DNA from: F1-20-MAGs119 sp041164425
GTDB lineage: Bacteria; Actinomycetota; Acidimicrobiia; Acidimicrobiales; Ilumatobacteraceae
Reading direction: 5' to 3'
Assembly (NCBI GenBank): GCA_041164425.1
Contig: JBEAPO010000064.1
Location: 1-13,065 of the forward strand
Length of the DNA stretch: 13,065 nucleotides
Shown here piece by piece: positions 1 through 5,998 of this stretch (positions are counted from its first letter, which is position 1; each line of letters opens with the position of its first letter). The translations under genes were made by a program, and so were the position numbers. The notes beneath the pieces are model-generated. The model was not told the origin of the DNA and made no database searches. It saw nothing but the letters and a program-made list of their open reading frames with translations.

Positions 1-1
1 C

Positions 2-220
2 CCCGGAATCCCCGAGGGCGACCGTCAACGAATATTCAACCGCTTCGCTCGCGGATCCTCCGCCGCTCGGGGAAGCGGAACGGGACTGGGATTGTCGATT
101 GCACTTGAACACGCGGTTGCACTCGATGGATCCCTTCACATCGAGGACAACGCTCCGCACGGCGTGCGTTTCTGTCTCGAGATTCCCACCAACCCCGACG
201 GCATCGAGGTCGACGAATGA
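2..220 (+). CDS. Sensor histidine kinase, C-terminal end (5' truncated by window)
   Basis: Only the last 72 residues are present, and the reading frame is open from the window edge. They form the end of a HATPase_c domain. A G1-type box begins GIPEGDRQRIF (residues 2-12) with the following F-box-like NRF. A GTGLGLSIALEHA stretch (about 26-38) is the G2 ATP-lid motif that lets the kinase bind ATP and phosphorylate its own histidine. The sensor, HAMP and His-box regions lie upstream of the window, so the ligand and cognate regulator cannot be told. The stop codon overlaps the next start as ATGA (217-220), so kinase and downstream lipoprotein are probably translated together. Kinase followed by a GerMN lipoprotein resembles mtrB-lpqB of other actinomycetes, but assigning it as MtrB is inference. 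Confidence 0.9.
   Translation, partial: PGIPEGDRQRIFNRFARGSSAARGSGTGLGLSIALEHAVALDGSLHIEDNAPHGVRFCLEIPTNPDGIEVDE
206..210 (+). promoter_or_regulatory. Shine-Dalgarno GAGGT for the GerMN lipoprotein
   Basis: GAGGT lies 6 nt before the ATG at 217, inside the end of the kinase gene. It supports that start and fits re-initiation after the ATGA overlap. It is one of few good Shine-Dalgarno sites in the window. Confidence 0.6.
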
Positions 221-846
221 GGGCCCTCGTTCGCATAGTGTTGCCGACGCTCGGCGCCATGATCATCGCTTCGTGCGGTCCCGGCACGCAGGACGGTGCC
301 TCACTTCTCCGTGGGGTGCCGGGCGACCTCACCGCACCGACAACGACCTCGACAACGACCACTTCGACGTCCGTCGCACCCACCGTGACGACCGTCATCG
401 AGAAGGAGTCGGTTGTGTTGCACTTCGTTCTCGGAGAGTCGATCACAACGGTCCTGCGCAACCTGCCCCGCAATCCTGATGTCCAGGACGTTCTTGATTC
501 GCTACTCGACGGCTACCCGGCGAGTGCCTTCGGGCCCGACGTTCGCAGTGCGATACCCAGGAACTTTGAAGCAACCGTCACCGTCGAACGCGGTATAGCC
601 ACGGTCGACGTCTCGGAGACGTTGCTCACGGAAATTTCACCCATCGATCAGCCCCTCGCGATCGCCCAGATCGTGCTCACGCTCACTTCGCGACCGGGGG
701 TCGGCCAGGTCGAGTTCCGTGTCGACGGCGAGCCTCAAGCAGTGCCACGCGGCGGGGGCGAACTCGCCCGAGCCGACGAAGCCGTCGCCTACGACGACTA
801 CGCGATGCTCGTCTCGCCGGGTGTTATCCGCGACGATGGTCCGTGA
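217..846 (+). CDS. GerMN-domain lipoprotein (LpqB-like, lacking the propeller)
   Basis: This is a 209-residue protein with a short lipoprotein signal: basic start MRALVR, hydrophobic core, and a lipobox IASC ending at Cys20. It is therefore predicted to be lipid-anchored on the outer face of the membrane. A Thr/Ser-rich linker (about 40-60, many ACG/ACC codons) leads to a single GerMN-type domain (about 65-172), recognisable from the pattern VVLHFVLGES, a helix with DVLDSLLDG, then TVTVERGIATVDVSETLL and IAQIVLTLTSRPGVGQVEFRVDG. GerMN domains occur in spore-germination GerM and in actinobacterial LpqB. LpqB is much longer and carries a beta-propeller, which is absent here. The gene overlaps the kinase by 4 nt, so a role as accessory or sensor-modulating lipoprotein of that two-component system is inferred, by analogy with MtrB-LpqB. 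The gene ends 16 bp from the convergent era stop. Confidence 0.8.
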   Translation: MRALVRIVLPTLGAMIIASCGPGTQDGASLLRGVPGDLTAPTTTSTTTTSTSVAPTVTTVIEKESVVLHFVLGESITTVLRNLPRNPDVQDVLDSLLDGYPASAFGPDVRSAIPRNFEATVTVERGIATVDVSETLLTEISPIDQPLAIAQIVLTLTSRPGVGQVEFRVDGEPQAVPRGGGELARADEAVAYDDYAMLVSPGVIRDDGP

Positions 847-862
847 CGCGAACCGTGCTTCT

Positions 863-1714
863 TCAATAACCGAGTCGTTCGATACGCGCGGGTTTGCGCT
901 GCCAATCCTTGTCGACGACGACGCGCAATTCGAGGAATGCCCCCGCCGCCATCTGACGTCGCACGGCTTCACCGACTTCTTTCAGGAGAGACCCGCCACG
1001 TCCGATCACCATGCCTTTCTGGCTCTCGCGTTCGACCACGATCTCGCAACGAACGCGCGGCCACTCCCATTCCGTCACCCGAGTTGCGATCGAATACGGC
1101 AGTTCGTCGCGAGTCAAACGGAGGAGTTCCTCGCGAACTAGTTCGGCGACCCACTCGTCGTCGGTCACGTCTCCGAATGCATCGGCGGGATAGAACCAGT
1201 GACCCTCGGGAAGCGACCCGTAAAGCGCATCCGCCAGAGCATCGAGACCCTTTCCTGTGCGCGCGGACACCGGAAAGTACTCATCGGCACCCAACACGCT
1301 CGATCGAGAAAGCTCAGCGAGAATTCTCTCCGGAGAAACCGCATCGCATTTGTTGGCTACCACGAACAATTTGGTCGCAGATCGGTCGATCGGAACGTTT
1401 GCAGCCACCCATTCGTCGCCCTTGCCGAAGCCATTTTTCGCGTCGAACACGATCACCACCACGTCGACATCGACGGCGCTCGCCATCGCCGTCGCGTTGA
1501 CTCGGTCACCGAGCGCGGTGACCGCCTTGTGAAGGCCCGGTGTGTCGACGAAGACGATCTGCGCCTCGGCGCGGGTGGCAACTCCGTGAATCCGTCGGCG
1601 GGTGGTTTGGGGTTTGTCGGAGACGATCGACACCTTTTTGCCAACGATTGCATTGACGAGCGACGACTTGCCGACATTCGGTCGACCGACCACCGCGACG
1701 AGCCCCGACTTCAT
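863..1714 (-). CDS. era: GTPase Era, 16S rRNA maturation / 30S assembly
   Basis: Era binds the 3' end of 16S rRNA and acts as a checkpoint in small-subunit assembly. The 283-residue protein has all G motifs: G1 GRPNVGKS (10-17), switch-I threonines T37-T38, G3 DTPG (57-60), G4 NKCD (121-124) and G5 SAR (150-152). A C-terminal KH domain follows, with the RNA-binding loop IGRGG (237-241) and the ending VDKDWQRKP. Length is slightly under the usual 295-300. The frame stays open 37 codons further upstream, but that extension lies in the preceding oxidoreductase gene and has no Era character. ATG 1714 makes an ATGA overlap with the upstream stop and places G1 at the family-typical position. Era therefore depends on the upstream gene's transcript and probably on translational coupling. 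Being second to an F420-dependent oxidoreductase, rather than near ybeY or recO, is unusual. Confidence 0.95.
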   Translation of the reverse strand: MKSGLVAVVGRPNVGKSSLVNAIVGKKVSIVSDKPQTTRRRIHGVATRAEAQIVFVDTPGLHKAVTALGDRVNATAMASAVDVDVVVIVFDAKNGFGKGDEWVAANVPIDRSATKLFVVANKCDAVSPERILAELSRSSVLGADEYFPVSARTGKGLDALADALYGSLPEGHWFYPADAFGDVTDDEWVAELVREELLRLTRDELPYSIATRVTEWEWPRVRCEIVVERESQKGMVIGRGGSLLKEVGEAVRRQMAAGAFLELRVVVDKDWQRKPARIERLGY

Positions 1715-2658
1715 CGACCGACAAGTTCCGCGAGAATCGGAGAAAACGCATCGATGTTCGACTCGAAGACCGTGTAATGGCTGATGCCGGTGGTCTCCCG
1801 CCGCTCGAGCAACTGCTCGACGCATTGTGCAACGGTTCCGATCACAACGTGGGGAATCTCGAGCGCCTGCGCCGGATCGCCGAGTCCGTACCCACGCGCC
1901 ACCTTTTCCATCGTCGCCATCCGGTCGTCGGTAACGAACACGTTCGTCAGATTCGTGTGCAACTCGATTCGGCCAATGCGATCGCCCGCCGCCTCTCGCA
2001 CCCAGGCCAACTTCTCCGAGGTTGCCGCCCCGGTCGCATTCGCCGCGGATTCCCGACCAACGCGCCCTGCCGACATGTTGGGCACCAACGACACGATGTC
2101 GGCTTTCCGAGCGGCCAACGAGAGAACGCGCTTGCCCCCACCACCGACGAGAATCGGCGGCCCACCGGCGCGGGCAGGTTTCGGGTCGTTCGGTGCATCT
2201 CGCAGCACGTAGTGCACCCCATCAAAATTCGCAGTTTCGCCCGACCAACAGGTACGCAAGACATCGATGGCTTCGGAGAGACGTTCGATCCGAACGCCGA
2301 CCGCAGCGAAATCCTGGCCGATCGATGCATGATCCGCCTCGAGCCATCCCGCACCGATTCCGAGTTCGAGACGGCCACCGCTCAGGAGATCGAGAGTCGC
2401 CGCATCGCGCGCGACGATTGCAGGGTGCACGGACTCGTTGTCGAGAACCAACGTTCCAAGATGTAGCCGTGAGGAATACGACGCAACGAAGCCGAGTGCA
2501 ACTAGCGGCGAAAAGCCCTTGGTTCCCCTGTGCTGTGGCATGTGCACCATGTCGTATCCGTCGGATTCGACTCGCTGGATCAGCCGACGCCACGCTTCTG
2601 CATCAGAGGCACCCGAGGACATCACACTGAATCGGAATGCACGGCGGCCGGTGGTCAC
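1711..2658 (-). CDS. F420-dependent LLM-class oxidoreductase (TIGR03621-like)
   Basis: A luciferase-like TIM-barrel oxidoreductase of 315 residues, likely using the deazaflavin F420; the substrate is unknown. Family features are the early GYDMVHMPQH segment, then SSRLHLGTLVLDNESVHPAIVARDAATLDLLSGGRLELGIGAGW (the classic LLM core, here read across two parts), the PILVGGGGKRVLSLAARKADIVSL cofactor-side segment, and a C-terminal VIGTVAQCVEQLLERR. The best match from memory is the TIGR03621 group. I chose GTG 2658 because the family sequence starts at FRFSVMSSG and because TAGTCT lies exactly 7 nt upstream. The frame is open another 74 codons upstream, but those would overlap the divergent gene and look non-coding. 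The end overlaps the era start by 4 nt. Confidence 0.88.
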   Translation of the reverse strand: MTTGRRAFRFSVMSSGASDAEAWRRLIQRVESDGYDMVHMPQHRGTKGFSPLVALGFVASYSSRLHLGTLVLDNESVHPAIVARDAATLDLLSGGRLELGIGAGWLEADHASIGQDFAAVGVRIERLSEAIDVLRTCWSGETANFDGVHYVLRDAPNDPKPARAGGPPILVGGGGKRVLSLAARKADIVSLVPNMSAGRVGRESAANATGAATSEKLAWVREAAGDRIGRIELHTNLTNVFVTDDRMATMEKVARGYGLGDPAQALEIPHVVIGTVAQCVEQLLERRETTGISHYTVFESNIDAFSPILAELVGR

Positions 2659-2664
2659 GAATGA

Positions 2665-2671
2665 CAGACTA
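2665..2671. promoter_or_regulatory. Overlapping divergent -10 elements (TAGTCT on -, CAGACT on +)
   Basis: On the minus strand TAGTCT (2671-2666) is an exact TANNNT box 7 nt from the GTG at 2658. On the plus strand CAGACT (2665-2670) keeps the key A2 and T6 positions and lies 6 nt from the ATG at 2677. Only 18 bp separate the two start codons, so both promoters must be packed around this site. No Shine-Dalgarno fits between, so both messages are predicted to be leaderless. The minus-strand call is stronger than the plus-strand one. Confidence 0.5.
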
Positions 2672-2676
2672 AACGC

Positions 2677-3129
2677 ATGGCATCCGGACACTCGCCCCTC
2701 AACCCTCGGCGTTGGTTCGACAGGATGCAGCCCCAGACGTTGCAGATCGCAACGTGGCTGCTCTACCTCAACGGTTTCTTCCTGTTGGTCGACGTCGTAG
2801 ACACGAGCGACTATCTGGGCTATTTCCGCGCACAGTACGGATGGGGCGTCATCCTGGGCGTCGCCGTCGTTGCCTTGCATGCGGGCGGTGGATGGTTGAT
2901 GGCCAACGACCGCAGGCTCGGCTGGAAGCTGGCGGTGGTTGCTTCGTTCTCACCGTTCGTATTCCGGTTCATCGCGTATTCCGACATCGACCGGCAACTT
3001 CCCGGTTCGATCGGTATCTACCGCAAGCTCACGGGCGGAAGCACCCTGAACGCGATCTTCGAGGTCGCGTTGTGTGCCCTGCTGCTCCATCCCCACAGCA
3101 GACAACACCAAAAGATCTGGTACCGCTGA
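2677..3129 (+). CDS. Small four-helix membrane protein of unknown function
   Basis: I do not recognise a family. The 150-residue protein is hydrophobic with four likely membrane segments: about 23-42 (IATWLLYLNGFFLLVDVV), 56-76 (WGVILGVAVVALHAGGGWLM), 84-101 (KLAVVASFSPFVFRFIAY) and 124-138 (LNAIFEVALCALLL). A short basic N-terminus (PRRWFDRM) and a His/Lys-rich tail (HPHSRQHQKIWYR) flank them, and loops contain NDRRLG and SDIDRQLPG. No lipobox, enzyme motif or binding motif is visible. ATG 2677 gives a normal start 18 bp from the divergent oxidoreductase, so an upstream extension is not available. The coding signal is good: strong third-position GC, and no longer competing frame. It is followed 54 bp later by a MaoC hydratase on the same strand, which has its own promoter candidate. 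Function remains open. Confidence 0.75.
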   Translation: MASGHSPLNPRRWFDRMQPQTLQIATWLLYLNGFFLLVDVVDTSDYLGYFRAQYGWGVILGVAVVALHAGGGWLMANDRRLGWKLAVVASFSPFVFRFIAYSDIDRQLPGSIGIYRKLTGGSTLNAIFEVALCALLLHPHSRQHQKIWYR

Positions 3130-3170
3130 CACCGCCTACATCCGTTTTCACGAAGGTCGTCCGAACGTGT

Positions 3171-3176
3171 GAGAAT
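3171..3176 (+). promoter_or_regulatory. Candidate -10 (GAGAAT) for the MaoC gene
   Basis: GAGAAT keeps A2 and T6 of the TANNNT consensus and lies 7 nt before the ATG at 3184. A GAGG is also present but only about 2 nt from the start codon, too close for a working Shine-Dalgarno. Leaderless initiation is therefore the better reading, though weaker than the exact TANNNT sites elsewhere. Confidence 0.35.
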
Positions 3177-3183
3177 GTGAGGT

Positions 3184-3639
3184 ATGGCAACAGTGATCAA
3201 CGGCATCGACGGTCTCAAATCCTCCGTCGGCAACCATCTCGGCTACAGCAACTACATGACCATCACCCAGGAGCGGGTCAACCAGTTTGCCGAGGCAACC
3301 GGTGACCACCAATGGATCCACGTCGATGTCGAGCGCGCCAAGTCGGGTCCGTTCGGCGCCCCCATCGCCCACGGCTACCTCACCTTGTCCCTTGGGCCGG
3401 TTCTTCTGCCCGAGATCTTCACCGTGGGTGGCATCTCGATGGGCGTCAACTACGGCGCGAACAAGATTCGCTTCATGTCGCCCGTCCAGGTCGGGTCGAA
3501 ACTGCGTGCCGGCGCCAAGTTGGTGCAGGTCGACGACGTGGCGGGCGGAGCCCAGGTCACCATGGAAGTGACCTTCGAGGTCGAGGGCGCAGCCAAGCCG
3601 TCGTGCGTCGCCGAAATCATCTTCCGTTACTACGTCTGA
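3184..3639 (+). CDS. MaoC-family (R)-specific enoyl-CoA hydratase, HtdZ-like
   Basis: A single hot-dog-fold hydratase of 151 residues, the size of mycobacterial HtdZ (Rv0130), which it resembles closely from memory: TITQERVNQFAEATGDHQWIHVD is near-identical in pattern. The hydratase-2 motif spans 36-65 with catalytic Asp41 and His46 (ATGDHQWIHVD), followed by GPFGAPIAHGYLTLSL. The second half has NYGANKIRFMSPVQVGSKLRA and ends CVAEIIFRYYV, as in the family. It should hydrate trans-2-enoyl-CoA to (R)-3-hydroxyacyl-CoA as a homodimer in the cytoplasm; the natural acyl chain is unknown. The acyl-CoA dehydrogenase encoded about 1 kb away on the other strand could supply enoyl-CoA, but shared pathway membership is inference. 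Its end faces the second LLM gene with a 48-bp gap. Confidence 0.9.
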   Translation: MATVINGIDGLKSSVGNHLGYSNYMTITQERVNQFAEATGDHQWIHVDVERAKSGPFGAPIAHGYLTLSLGPVLLPEIFTVGGISMGVNYGANKIRFMSPVQVGSKLRAGAKLVQVDDVAGGAQVTMEVTFEVEGAAKPSCVAEIIFRYYV

Positions 3640-3656
3640 AGCAATAACACTCCGGA

Positions 3657-3687
3657 ACGAAACCGCATCTGATACGACCCGGTTCGA
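3657..3687. terminator. Weak imperfect hairpin between convergent genes
   Basis: CGAAACCG and CGGTTCG can pair with one bulged A across a loop of about 14 nt, within the 48-bp gap between the MaoC and LLM stops. No T-tract follows on either strand. This is at best a weak bidirectional terminator and may be chance. Confidence 0.15.
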
Positions 3688-4674
3688 TCAGGCGAATTCC
3701 GGCATGACCTCGGTCGCAAGAAGCTCCATCGTCTCTGTGTCGGGATAGTCCGCGCACCACGGGATGAAACCGGTGCAACCCAGTTTCACGTACGTCGCGA
3801 CTTTCTCCGCGACTTGTTCGGGAGTCCCGACGAGGTTGTTGTCGCGCCAGTTCTCGAACGAATCACCCCACAGGCCGCCCTTCTTGCGCTGAGCGAGATC
3901 CGCCTCGGTCGACCGAATGAAGACTTCCGGCGACCACGTCTTGCGGATCTCGGCTTCGTCGCGGCCGACGGCGACGCAGTGGCCCTTCAGGATCTCACGC
4001 TTGCGTGCCCACTCCTCGGGCTTGCCGCCGAAGTTCGAACAGTCCGCGTGCTCGGCAACGACCCGCAGCGTCAACTGTTCACCACCGCCACCGATCCAGA
4101 CGGGGGGTGTCGGCTTTTGCAGCGGCTTCGGGTCGCAGTTCGCTCTGACGGTTTTGTAGTACTTGCCGTCATAGGTGGTTTCCACGTTCGTCCACATCGA
4201 TTTCACGATCTCGACCGATTCTCGCAACATGCCGATGCGATCCTTCGGCTTCGGAAACTCGAACCCGTACCCCCGGTACTCGTTCTCGTACCAACCCGCA
4301 CCGATGCCCCATTCGAGCCGGCCGCCGGAAATGACGTCGAGAGTCGAGGTGATCTTCGCCAAGAGGCCCGGGTTCCGGTAACTGTTGCACCCGACCATCT
4401 GGCCAAGACGGATGCGGGTGGTGCGCTGAGAGATCGCAGCCATCGTCGTCCAGCATTCGAAGACCGCCTCGTGCGCGGGCCTCGGCACGTTGTGAAAGTG
4501 GTCGTACACCCAGATCGAGTGGAAACCCAATTGTTCGGCTCGCAACGCCACGTCCACGGCGACGTTCCACTTCTCCGCATCGCCGACCACGTCGACGAGT
4601 TCCATCTTCCAACCCTGGGGCATGAAAACCCCGAATATCGGTTTGCCGTTGTCGTGGAGCGGGTGAGCGGACAT
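3688..4674 (-). CDS. F420-dependent LLM-class oxidoreductase (TIGR03560-like)
   Basis: A 328-residue luciferase-like monooxygenase-fold protein, probably F420-dependent; the substrate is unknown. Landmarks are the start-proximal PIFGVFMPQGWKMEL, then GFHSIWVYDHFHN, RIRLGQMVGCNSYRNPGLLAKITSTLDVISGGRLEWGIGAGWYENEY, the PVWIGGGGEQLTLRVVAEHADCSNFGG segment, and NLVGTPEQVAEKVATYVKLGCTGFIPW near the end. The FGVFMPQGW opening and GAGWYENEY suggest the TIGR03560 group. ATG 4674 is chosen because the family sequence begins just after it and TAGGGT lies 7 nt upstream. The frame runs open a further 116 codons, but that region is the real acyl-CoA dehydrogenase gene. It sits 10 bp after that gene, so the two form one transcription unit, possibly with an extra internal promoter. 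Confidence 0.9.
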   Translation of the reverse strand: MSAHPLHDNGKPIFGVFMPQGWKMELVDVVGDAEKWNVAVDVALRAEQLGFHSIWVYDHFHNVPRPAHEAVFECWTTMAAISQRTTRIRLGQMVGCNSYRNPGLLAKITSTLDVISGGRLEWGIGAGWYENEYRGYGFEFPKPKDRIGMLRESVEIVKSMWTNVETTYDGKYYKTVRANCDPKPLQKPTPPVWIGGGGEQLTLRVVAEHADCSNFGGKPEEWARKREILKGHCVAVGRDEAEIRKTWSPEVFIRSTEADLAQRKKGGLWGDSFENWRDNNLVGTPEQVAEKVATYVKLGCTGFIPWCADYPDTETMELLATEVMPEFA

Positions 4675-4681
4675 GACCGCC

Positions 4682-4687
4682 ACCCTA
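4682..4687 (-). promoter_or_regulatory. Candidate internal leaderless promoter -10 (TAGGGT)
   Basis: TAGGGT on the minus strand ends 7 nt before the ATG at 4674. Its first three bases are also the TAG stop codon of the acyl-CoA dehydrogenase. The block TAGGGTGGCGGTC before this start matches the block before the menA start (TAGGGTGGCTGTC) at 12 of 13 positions. It could instead be read as a poor Shine-Dalgarno (AGGGTGG). Confidence 0.45.
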
Positions 4688-5905
4688 GAGTGGCAACTCC
4701 CCTGTTGCTTTCTTCGTCGACCCGAAATCCTTGTAAGCCGCGATCGTGCGCTGTGCGATGCGCATCTGGTGAATCTCGTCAGCTCCGTCCGCGAAGCGAC
4801 TCCACCGTGCTTGCTGCAACATTCCGGCGAGCGGAGTGTCGGTGGAGTATCCGAGCGCTCCGTGAACCTGGATTGCTCGGTCGATGATTCGCCACAGGCT
4901 GTTGGCCACGAAGTGCTTGGCCATCGACACTTCGGCGACGAAGTCCATTTTGTGTTCGATCTTGTAGGCCGCGTGGAGGACCATGAGTTTGCACTGGTAG
5001 AGCTCCATCGTCGAGTCGGCAATCATCCACTGGATGCCCTGTTTCTCGGCGAGGTAGGAGCCGTGCGAATAACGTTCGAGTGAGCGCTTCACCATCAAAT
5101 CAAGAGCGATCTCGGCCTGGCCGATCCAGCGCATACAGTGCGCCAGACGCGCCGGACCGAGGCGATATTGCCCGAGCAGGTGACCCTGACCACGGCCACC
5201 CAACATGTTCGCCGCGGGCACGCGAAGGTCCTCGATCAGGATCTCACAGTGGTTGTGGCCGCCGGACATCGTGTGTACGTCGCGCACGATGTTCCAACCC
5301 TCACTTGGCAGGTCGACGATGAAGCAACTGTTCGCCGCCTGCGGAATGTCGGGATCTTCCTCGGTGCGGGCAATCAGCATGGCGAACTTTGCGCCGCGTG
5401 CGCCGGAGATGAACCACTTGTGACCGTTGATCACCCATTCGTCGCCGTCTTTGTATGCGAAAGTCTTGATGAGCGTCGGGTCGCTACCGGCGACTTCGGG
5501 TTCCGTCATCGCAAAGCACGAGCGCGCAGTCCCCTCGCACAACGGGCGCAGATACTTTTCCTTCTGCTCGGGCGTGCCCCAGTGCAGCAGTGTGTGTTGA
5601 TTGCCTTCGTCGGGGGCTTGAGCGTTCAAGACGAATGGACCGATGCCGACCTTCGCGGCTTCAGCCGAGACGGCAGCCATCGCCGTGGGACCGAGACCCA
5701 TGCCGCCCCATTCCTCGGGCATGTGCGGAAGCCACAACTCGCGAACTTCGCGGGCTTCCTTTCTCAACTTGAGAATCGTCTTCACGACCTGTGACCGGTC
5801 GTTCTGGTCGATGGCTTCCCAGGCCGGTCGTACGGACTCGTCCATGAAGGCACGCACCTTCAATCGAATGTCTTCGACATCCTGCGGAAAACTGAAATCG
5901 ATCAT
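4685..5905 (-). CDS. Acyl-CoA dehydrogenase, ACAD10/11-like
   Basis: A flavoprotein that forms a trans-2 double bond in an acyl-CoA. The 406 residues carry the N-terminal helical part (1-125), the FAD/substrate motif FAMTEPEVAGSDP (131-143), the beta-domain segment GDEWVINGHKWFISGARGAKFAMLIART (155-181), and the C-terminal helical part with RAIQVHGALGYS (343-353) and RFADGADEIHQ (370-380). The ADGxDEVH-type ending is that of the ACAD10/11 branch. In classical medium-chain enzymes the same place holds EGT with the catalytic Glu, whereas here it is Asp373. ATG 5905 is preceded by GGGGGT 6 nt upstream and fits the family start IDFSFPQDVEDIR. The frame is open another 248 codons upstream, but that overlaps menG on the other strand and is spurious. 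The chain-length preference cannot be judged. It is first gene of a pair with the LLM oxidoreductase. Confidence 0.93.
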   Translation of the reverse strand: MIDFSFPQDVEDIRLKVRAFMDESVRPAWEAIDQNDRSQVVKTILKLRKEAREVRELWLPHMPEEWGGMGLGPTAMAAVSAEAAKVGIGPFVLNAQAPDEGNQHTLLHWGTPEQKEKYLRPLCEGTARSCFAMTEPEVAGSDPTLIKTFAYKDGDEWVINGHKWFISGARGAKFAMLIARTEEDPDIPQAANSCFIVDLPSEGWNIVRDVHTMSGGHNHCEILIEDLRVPAANMLGGRGQGHLLGQYRLGPARLAHCMRWIGQAEIALDLMVKRSLERYSHGSYLAEKQGIQWMIADSTMELYQCKLMVLHAAYKIEHKMDFVAEVSMAKHFVANSLWRIIDRAIQVHGALGYSTDTPLAGMLQQARWSRFADGADEIHQMRIAQRTIAAYKDFGSTKKATGELPL

Positions 5906-5921
5906 CTGTTGACCCCCAACC

Positions 5922-5936
5922 CGCCGGTTTCCGGCG
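5922..5936. repeat. Perfect inverted repeat CGCCGG-TTT-CCGGCG
   Basis: Two 6-bp arms with a 3-nt spacer lie in the 93-bp region between the divergent acyl-CoA dehydrogenase and menG starts, 17 nt upstream of the dehydrogenase start codon. It could be a repressor operator or an mRNA hairpin controlling translation of the dehydrogenase. In GC-rich DNA a 6-bp palindrome can also arise by chance. Confidence 0.3.
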
Positions 5937-5986
5937 CGGTCCCATTCTTGCCCCGAGCACAAGTGGGCGGCAACCAGAATCGCTCC

Positions 5987-5992
5987 TAACCT
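5987..5992 (+). promoter_or_regulatory. Candidate leaderless promoter -10 (TAACCT) for menG-menF
   Basis: TAACCT is an exact TANNNT box 6 nt before the GTG at 5999. There is no Shine-Dalgarno upstream of that GTG or of the in-frame ATG at 6005. The spacing is the same as in front of menE, which supports GTG 5999 as both transcription and translation start. Confidence 0.5.
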
Positions 5993-5998
5993 GCACTC

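Noticed and set aside
330..400. ACG/ACC-rich repeat as a microsatellite.
   Set aside because: It encodes the Thr/Ser linker after the lipobox, a common feature of surface lipoproteins. The units are irregular and not a tandem repeat in their own right.
847..862. Possible terminator between the GerMN gene and era.
   Set aside because: There are only 16 bp and no self-complementary stem or T-tract.
2659..2880. 74-codon extension of the first LLM oxidoreductase, and the like extension of Era (1715-1825).
   Set aside because: The first is antisense to the membrane-protein gene. The second is out of frame within the LLM gene. Neither resembles its family.
3814..4887. Long plus-strand open frame of 357 codons.
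   Set aside because: It is a shadow antisense to the LLM and acyl-CoA dehydrogenase genes. Its composition is Arg/Asp/His/Val-rich with no fold motifs, typical of a GC-rich antisense frame.
4675..5022. 116-codon N-terminal extension of the second LLM oxidoreductase.
   Set aside because: It overlaps the true dehydrogenase gene on the same strand in another frame and is Ser/Arg/Thr-rich shadow sequence. The LLM family begins right after ATG 4674.
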